A stretch of 64,000 bases of DNA from Gemmatimonadaceae bacterium (GTDB taxonomy: Bacteria > Gemmatimonadota > Gemmatimonadetes > Gemmatimonadales > Gemmatimonadaceae), in contig JAHBVT010000001.1 in the NCBI GenBank assembly GCA_019637355.1, positions 930,001-994,000 on the forward strand, in the 5' to 3' direction. The notes under the pieces were generated by a model. It saw only the letters and a program-made list of their open reading frames with translations, did not search any database and was not told where the DNA came from. Positions within the stretch are counted from its first letter, which is position 1. The number at the start of each line of letters is the position of its first letter. The position numbers and the translations under genes were made by a program. Of this stretch, positions 59,242 through 64,000 are shown piece by piece.

Positions 59242-61830
59242 TTACGGGTTCAGCAACCGATCAATCTGCCAGCGCGCGTCCTGCAGGTGTGCGCGGGTGG
59301 CGGCGTCGCCGGCCTTGGAGAGTGCCGAGGCAAGGGCGGCGTCGAGGGTACGGAGTTCCATCCGCAGCATCGCCTTCACGTCCGTGGACGGGCGGGCCGG
59401 GGCGGTGTAGCTCTGCCCGGTCTGCGCGCTGGACGAGATGCGCGGCGTGGTGGAGGGGTTCGCGTTCAACTTGCCCGCGACCGTCTCCAGATAGATGCGC
59501 TGCAGACCACGACGGTACGGATCCACCCGCACCGAGGCGGCGCCCAGCTCGCTCCACAGGCCCGTCCGCAGGTCGGCGAGGAACTCCGAGAGCGGATACG
59601 GACGCACCGTGCCCGGGATGGCCTCGTACTCCACGAGCCGGGCGAGGCGGTTGTCATCCATCATATAGTTCAGGATGGACCGCTGCGTGCTGTTGATGCG
59701 GGCCACCGAGCCTTCCGGCTCGAGTCGACGCAGGATCTGCGGGTCCAGCAGCCAGGTCGGCGTCTGGAACACGTTCGCGTGCACGAACTGCACCGCCGCA
59801 CGCTGCCGCTCGCGCGGGATCGGCGTGAAGCGCGCGCCCGGCTGCGAGCCGTACTTCTCCTGGCCGTCCGACGAGCCGACGATGGCGGCGACGTGCCGCA
59901 TCTCGTTCGTGTACTGCCCGAGGATGCGGTTGTAGCCTTCCTTCGTGTACGAGACGTCTTCCGTGGTCTGCGTGGTCGCCGGCAGGAGCATCGGGATGAG
60001 TCGCTTCAGATTGCGCAGGCCCAGCTCGCTGCTCTTGAGGGCATCCTGGTCACCGACGGCTTCCGAGTACGCGGTGTACGGGATCGCGCCGAAGTCATCG
60101 GGCACGCCGTAGCGGAACCACGGCACCGTGTCCTGCTGGCGCGCGAGCGCGTCGAGCATCGGACGCTCGTCATCCGGCCCGGTGGTGCCTGGGAACACCG
60201 AGTAGCCCCACTTCACCGAGAAGTGGTCGTAGGGCCCCACCTTCGGGATCAGCGTATGCAGCGGGAGGTTGTCTTCCGGCTGCGCCACGTAGTTGAAGCG
60301 GGCATAGTCCATAATCGTCGGGGCGTGGCCCATCCGCTCCACCCAGCTGCGCGAGCGCACGGAGTCGGCGGGGTACATCGCCGAGGCGATCTGGTTGTGC
60401 GGCAGGCCCAGCGTGTGGCCCACTTCGTGGGCGACGACGAATTGCACGAGGCGCCCCTGCAGCGAATCGGGCAGCGGCAGGCGGGCGGCGCGCGGATCGA
60501 GCGGGCCGACCTGCGTCCAGTACCACCAGGTCTGCAGGTTCATAATGTTGTGGAACATCATCACGTCGGCTTCGATGATCTCGCCCGAACGCGGGTCGAC
60601 GACGCTGGGGCCGACGGCGTTCTCGGTGGTCGAGGCCAGCCAGCGCACCACGGAGTAGCGCGCGTCATCCGGCGACCAGTCGGGATCCTGCTCCTTGCTC
60701 GGGGCGTCGGCGGCGATGATGGCGCGGCGGAAGCCCGCAGCCTCGAAGGCCGGCTGCCATTCCTCGATGCCCGCCTTCACGAAGGGCACGAGCCAGGTTG
60801 GCGTCGCCGGGTCCACATAGTAGACGATCGGCTTCACCGGCTCGGAGATGGCGGCATTGGGGTCCTTCTTCTCCAGACGCCAGCGCGAGATGTACGCGCG
60901 GGACTGCGCGCGCTGCTCGGGGCGGGAGAAATCCACGCGGGTGCTGTGGAAGTACCCGACGCGCGAGTCACGCAGGCGCGGGCGCATCGGCGTTTCCGGC
61001 AGCTTCACCATCGACCAATGCACGACGAAGGACTTCGTGGTCGTCGGCGTGCCCGGCGGCGGCTGCGTCGGCGGCAGGCCAGGCAGGAACGACTGCGCCG
61101 TGGGCTGCGCGTTGATCGTCAGCACGGCCTCGACCTCGACGTTCGTCGGGAAGGACGCCACGGTCTCGATGAACGAGCGTGCCGCATCCACCGTGCCGCG
61201 GGTCTGGCGCACGATGCTGATCTCGTTCGGCGGCGCGGTGTAGAGGCGCGACACGTCGATGACGGCGGCCGAGTCGGCACCGTAGGCTTCGACGTTGAAC
61301 GAGGCGAGGATCGCGGGATAGTTCGAGCGATCGACCGCCTCGGCAATGGGGTCGTTCGGATCCGCCACGATCGCGAAGCTCATCCGGCGCAGCAGCACGC
61401 GGTGGCCGCGGCGCTCCCAGCGGATGACTTCCCGCGAGATCTCGTCGCCGCCGAGCCCGTCAGTGCGGGTGTTGTAGGCCACGCGCGTCACGAGCAGCAG
61501 ATCCTTGTTGAACTCGCTCGCCGGAATCTCGAAGTACAGCCGGCTGGCGCCGATCATATGGGTCTTGAAGAGCCCGTCACGGGTCTTCACGTCGCCACGA
61601 ATGACCTGCGCGTACGGACGCGGCTGCGGGTCTTGGCCCTGCGCGGCGCCTTGCGCGCCCTGGGCATTGCCCTGGCCGCCGGTGCCGGTGCCGCCTTGCT
61701 GAACGGCCGGTGCGCCGGCGGGACGCGCCGGGCTGGGGCTGGGGGCCGGGGTGCTGGCGCCAGCTGACGTGCACGACGCCAGGACGAGGGCCAGACCGGC
61801 GGAGACAATGAACGGTCGTGTGGGTCGCAT
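59242..61830 (-). CDS. Zinc-dependent metalloprotease lipoprotein (DUF5117/DUF5118 type)
   Basis: 862 residues from ATG 61830. Lipoprotein signal (MRPTRPFIVSAGLALVLASC) then a Gly/Gln/Ala-rich linker. An N-terminal DUF5118/5117-like region ('YFEIPASEFNKDLLLVTRVA') precedes the peptidase core with an HExxHxxGxxH zinc site ('VVAHEVGHTLGLPHNQIAS') and the Met-turn-like 'PTIMDYARFNY'. The C-terminal domain includes 'RSILNYMMDDNRLARLVEYE'. It is an exported metallopeptidase frequent in Bacteroidota and Gemmatimonadota. The frame is open to 62004 but overlaps dinB. Confidence 0.92.
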   Translation of the reverse strand: MRPTRPFIVSAGLALVLASCTSAGASTPAPSPSPARPAGAPAVQQGGTGTGGQGNAQGAQGAAQGQDPQPRPYAQVIRGDVKTRDGLFKTHMIGASRLYFEIPASEFNKDLLLVTRVAYNTRTDGLGGDEISREVIRWERRGHRVLLRRMSFAIVADPNDPIAEAVDRSNYPAILASFNVEAYGADSAAVIDVSRLYTAPPNEISIVRQTRGTVDAARSFIETVASFPTNVEVEAVLTINAQPTAQSFLPGLPPTQPPPGTPTTTKSFVVHWSMVKLPETPMRPRLRDSRVGYFHSTRVDFSRPEQRAQSRAYISRWRLEKKDPNAAISEPVKPIVYYVDPATPTWLVPFVKAGIEEWQPAFEAAGFRRAIIAADAPSKEQDPDWSPDDARYSVVRWLASTTENAVGPSVVDPRSGEIIEADVMMFHNIMNLQTWWYWTQVGPLDPRAARLPLPDSLQGRLVQFVVAHEVGHTLGLPHNQIASAMYPADSVRSRSWVERMGHAPTIMDYARFNYVAQPEDNLPLHTLIPKVGPYDHFSVKWGYSVFPGTTGPDDERPMLDALARQQDTVPWFRYGVPDDFGAIPYTAYSEAVGDQDALKSSELGLRNLKRLIPMLLPATTQTTEDVSYTKEGYNRILGQYTNEMRHVAAIVGSSDGQEKYGSQPGARFTPIPRERQRAAVQFVHANVFQTPTWLLDPQILRRLEPEGSVARINSTQRSILNYMMDDNRLARLVEYEAIPGTVRPYPLSEFLADLRTGLWSELGAASVRVDPYRRGLQRIYLETVAGKLNANPSTTPRISSSAQTGQSYTAPARPSTDVKAMLRMELRTLDAALASALSKAGDAATRAHLQDARWQIDRLLNP

Positions 61831-61844
61831 TCGACTCAGGGTGT

Positions 61845-61868
61845 GGGTGACGGCGGGGGAGGGAGAAC
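61845..61868. repeat. Single copy of the GGGTGACGGCGGGG core
   Basis: GGGTGACGGCGGGGGA followed by GGGAGAACC between dinB and the zinc peptidase; fourth copy of the core family. Confidence 0.6.
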
Positions 61869-61900
61869 CAGAGGAATCTGCCTGCGGGACAGCCGCGAGG

Positions 61901-63127
61901 CTACGGTGCGCGACGCACTGGCGTTGAGGCGGCGCGGATGGCGCCGTCGCCGAAGCGCGAGCGCACTTGGTCCATTGCCTTGGCCAAGGCGCGGTCCTCG
62001 GCACGCTCGACGGTGCCGGTCGGGCCAGCGAACAGGCCCAACTGCTCGGCGTCGCGGGCAGGGCCGAGTCCGCCCAATGCGACGCCCACCAGTCGCGCCG
62101 GATGGCGTCGCGCGGTGCGGAGCTTGGTCAAGAGCTGCACGGCGACGTCACCGATTGCGCGGTCGCTCTCCAGCGGCTCGGCAGTGCTGCGACTCGCCAA
62201 CCGCGTGGTGAAGTCGGCGTCGCGGAGCTTGACCGTGACGCTGCGCGCGGCCAAGCGCTCGTCGCGCAGCTCGGCGGCCGCCTTGGCCACAAGGGCGCGG
62301 AGGTGCGCCGCAAGTTGCACGTTGTCGGAGACATCGCGGGCGAAGGTGCTCTCGCGCGAGATCTGCTTGGCCGCGCCGCGCGCTTCCACCGGCGCGGTGT
62401 GGATGCCGCGCACGCGGGCCCAGAGCCATTCGGCCGGACGGCGCCCGAGCCAACGCGCGAGCGTCGCGCGGTCGTGCGGGAGCACGTCGGTCACGCGCTC
62501 CAAGCCGAGTCCCTTGAGCTTGACCTGCAGCTTGGGCCCGACGCCTGGAATCTCGGCCAGGGCGAGGCCCTTGAGGAAGTCCTGCTCGGCGCCTGCGGGC
62601 ACCACGTACACGCCGGTAGCGGTGGTGCCCGGTCGCGGCTTTGCCCGCTCGGCGGCCAGCTTGGCGACGAGCTTGGAGCTGCCGCCGCCGAGCGAGATCC
62701 ACATTCCCGTCTCGCGGTGGACGTCGTTGCGAATGCGCGCGGCGGTCTGCTCGAGCGTCTCGTGGCCGTGCAGGGCCTCGGTACCGGTGAGGTCGAGGTA
62801 CCACTCGTCGATGCTGGCGCCTTCGACGACGGGCGTGAATCGGCCGAGCACGGCCGCAATCGCCTTGGACGCAGCGCTGCAGGCGCCGCGAGGCACGGGC
62901 ACGCACATCGCATCGGGGCAGAGGCGCAGGGCCTGCGCGATGGGCATCGCGCTGCGCACGCCATAGGCGCGGGTCTCATACGATGCCGAGCAGACGACGC
63001 CGCGTCCGCCGGGCCGGCCACCGACGATGAGCAGTGGGGCGCGCCCGGCGCCGTCGGGATCCGCCATCCGCGCCACCGCGACGAAGAACGCGTCGGCGTC
63101 GGCGTGGAGAATGCGGCGGGCGGTCAT
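61901..63127 (-). CDS. dinB: DNA polymerase IV (Y-family)
   Basis: 408 residues from ATG 63127. It does translesion synthesis. Catalytic Asp in 'LHADADAFFVAVARM', nucleotide-contact 'SYETRAYGVRSAMPIAQALR', catalytic 'VVEGASIDEWYLDLTGTE' (the usual SIDEA reads SIDEW here), HhH motifs 'EIPGVGPKLQVKLKGLG', and the little-finger domain. The C-terminal part lacks a recognisable beta-clamp motif by eye. The frame runs to 63316 but the leaderless TATGCT supports 63127. Confidence 0.92.
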   Translation of the reverse strand: MTARRILHADADAFFVAVARMADPDGAGRAPLLIVGGRPGGRGVVCSASYETRAYGVRSAMPIAQALRLCPDAMCVPVPRGACSAASKAIAAVLGRFTPVVEGASIDEWYLDLTGTEALHGHETLEQTAARIRNDVHRETGMWISLGGGSSKLVAKLAAERAKPRPGTTATGVYVVPAGAEQDFLKGLALAEIPGVGPKLQVKLKGLGLERVTDVLPHDRATLARWLGRRPAEWLWARVRGIHTAPVEARGAAKQISRESTFARDVSDNVQLAAHLRALVAKAAAELRDERLAARSVTVKLRDADFTTRLASRSTAEPLESDRAIGDVAVQLLTKLRTARRHPARLVGVALGGLGPARDAEQLGLFAGPTGTVERAEDRALAKAMDQVRSRFGDGAIRAASTPVRRAP

Positions 63128-63133
63128 CACCAA

Positions 63134-63139
63134 AGCATA
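63134..63139 (-). promoter_or_regulatory. -10-like TATGCT, leaderless spacing (dinB)
   Basis: Minus-strand TATGCT, six bases before ATG 63127. No LexA-like palindrome was seen nearby. Confidence 0.5.
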
Positions 63140-63160
63140 GAGCGTGCGGGGCCGCGTCGC

Positions 63161-63166
63161 TACATT
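63161..63166 (+). promoter_or_regulatory. -10-like TACATT for acetoacetyl-CoA synthetase
   Basis: TACATT ends nine bases before ATG 63176. Confidence 0.45.
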
Positions 63167-63175
63167 CCCCCCACG

Positions 63176-64000
63176 ATGACCGCCCTTGACAGCCGTCCCT
63201 TGTGGACTCCGCGTCCCGAGGCCGCCGAGACCTCGCAGATGGCGCAGTTCTTCGCGCAGGTCGCCCGACGGATTCCCGGCGCGCCCGGTGCCAGGGACGA
63301 GTACGCGCGCTGGCACGAGTGGAGCGTGCGCGAGCCGGCGGCGTTCTGGTCGGCCTTCTGGCGCTGGGCGAGCGTCGCGGCCGGACGCGATGACGGACGC
63401 GGCGATGCGCAGACCCCGTGGCGCGAGGTGCTGGTGAACGGGGATCGGATGCAGCCACCCTCCGCGCCGGATGGCCCGCGCTGGTTCACGGATGCTCGGC
63501 TCTCATACACGGGGCATCTGCTCCAGCGCCGCGACGAGACCCCGGCCATCATTGCGCGCGATGAGCGCGGGCGCCGCGTCGAGCTGTCCTGGAAGGCGCT
63601 CAACGGCGAGGTCGCGCGCGTGGCCGAGGGGCTGCGCGCAGCCGGAGTGCGGCCGGGCGATCGCGCGGCTGGCTTCCTGCCCAACGTGCCGGCGGCGGTG
63701 ATCGCGGCGTTGGCGTCGAACGCCGTGGGCGCGGTGTGGTCGTCCTGTTCGCCCGACTTCGGTGCACAGGGCGTGCTCGACCGCTTCGGCCAGATCGAAC
63801 CGGTCGTGCTGTTCGTCGCCGACGGCTACACGTATGCAGGCAAGGGGCAGGATTGCCTGGACCGCGCGGAGCGCATCGTCGCGGCGATCCCGAGCATCCG
63901 CCAAGTGGTGGTGCTGCCGTTCCTGCACGACGAGGTCTCGGACGCCTCGCTGGCCCGCGTGCAGCCCCGCAGCGGTGCGGCTACGCGCTTCGCCGACTTC
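63176..64000 (+). CDS. Acetoacetyl-CoA synthetase, 3'-truncated by window edge
   Basis: 275 codons, open to the window end with no stop. It activates acetoacetate to acetoacetyl-CoA with ATP. The opening 'RPLWTPRPEAAETSQMAQFF', 'WHEWSVREPAAFWSAFWRWA', 'WFTDARLSYTGHLLQRRDET' and 'GAVWSSCSPDFGAQGVLDRF' match the AACS family, with 'PNVPAAVIAALASNAVGA' from the ANL adenylating fold. The AMP-binding P-loop and C-terminal domain lie outside the window. Divergent from dinB. Confidence 0.92.
   Translation, partial: MTALDSRPLWTPRPEAAETSQMAQFFAQVARRIPGAPGARDEYARWHEWSVREPAAFWSAFWRWASVAAGRDDGRGDAQTPWREVLVNGDRMQPPSAPDGPRWFTDARLSYTGHLLQRRDETPAIIARDERGRRVELSWKALNGEVARVAEGLRAAGVRPGDRAAGFLPNVPAAVIAALASNAVGAVWSSCSPDFGAQGVLDRFGQIEPVVLFVADGYTYAGKGQDCLDRAERIVAAIPSIRQVVVLPFLHDEVSDASLARVQPRSGAATRFADF

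Noticed and set aside
59089-61767. 892-codon plus-strand frame starting with repeated FLPS units
   Set aside because: It begins in the CCTT microsatellite and continues antisense to the zinc peptidase; not a repeat protein.
63128-63175. LexA box between dinB and acetoacetyl-CoA synthetase
   Set aside because: No CTG-N10-CAG or GAAC-N4-GTTC palindrome was seen in this spacer.

Overview
The window is about 69% GC by eye, densely coded on both strands, and carries no rRNA, phage, transposon or CRISPR. The gene content suggests Gemmatimonadota: many secreted peptidases and beta-propeller lipoproteins, paired M16 peptidases, a tricorn-type S41 peptidase, a zinc peptidase with the HExxHxxGxxH motif, EF-P with Asn at the loop tip, and PPK2-type polyphosphate:AMP phosphotransferase. 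The phylum is an inference; no marker rRNA is present.

Layout. 1-1146: 3'-truncated propeller lipoprotein (minus). 1310-7340: translationally coupled DUF58 - BatA-like VWA - mfd. 7377-11029: two parvulin chaperones then pdxA, like the surA-pdxA order of Proteobacteria. 11072-13683: CDF metal exporter coupled to a PilT-family ATPase. 13765-15894: typA and an Asp-rich small ORF. 15943-17394: PAP kinase (minus). 17519-18336: tRNA-Ile and a Uma2 nuclease. 18364-21089 (minus): M14 carboxypeptidase and a ZIP transporter with a palindromic operator inside its promoter. 21186-25823: fatty-acid hydroxylase-like protein, methyltransferase-like protein, YfcC-type carrier, mannose-1-P guanylyltransferase, small secreted protein. 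25846-28995: divergent HExxH membrane protein and HExxH lipoprotein. 29005-32988: YbbP/YbbA-type ABC pair divergent from a TesA-like SGNH hydrolase, followed by a tricorn-type peptidase to 36188. 36267-37803: efp and seven tRNA genes. 38568-42585 (minus): YtrA-like GntR regulator, ABC ATPase, permease and two exported proteins of unknown function. 42868-46997: acyl-CoA transferase, tRNA-Gly, two CNNM/HlyC-CorC paralogs. 47020-48838: phenylalanine hydroxylase, a lipoprotein, tRNA-Pro. 48936-50184: ArsR - DoxX-like - SRPBCC operon. 50230-52168: Pycsar-type membrane protein, broken DUF423 gene, rhodanese, zinc-ribbon protein. 52235-54992: two exported proteins (minus). 55041-58998: dut and two M16 peptidases. 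59242-64000: zinc peptidase, dinB, and a 3'-truncated acetoacetyl-CoA synthetase.

Three genome-scale signals stand out. First, CATG is almost absent: I found two copies by eye where roughly 180 would be expected, and codons before Met switch from C-ending to T-ending to avoid it. Second, many first genes of transcription units have a -10-like TAnnnT hexamer only 5-10 bases before the start codon and no Shine-Dalgarno sequence, which points to widespread leaderless or near-leaderless mRNAs. Third, intergenic regions carry a dispersed family of heptanucleotide-periodic, often hairpin-forming repeats, and one locus has a 90-bp (CCTT)n microsatellite next to a perfect terminator hairpin.
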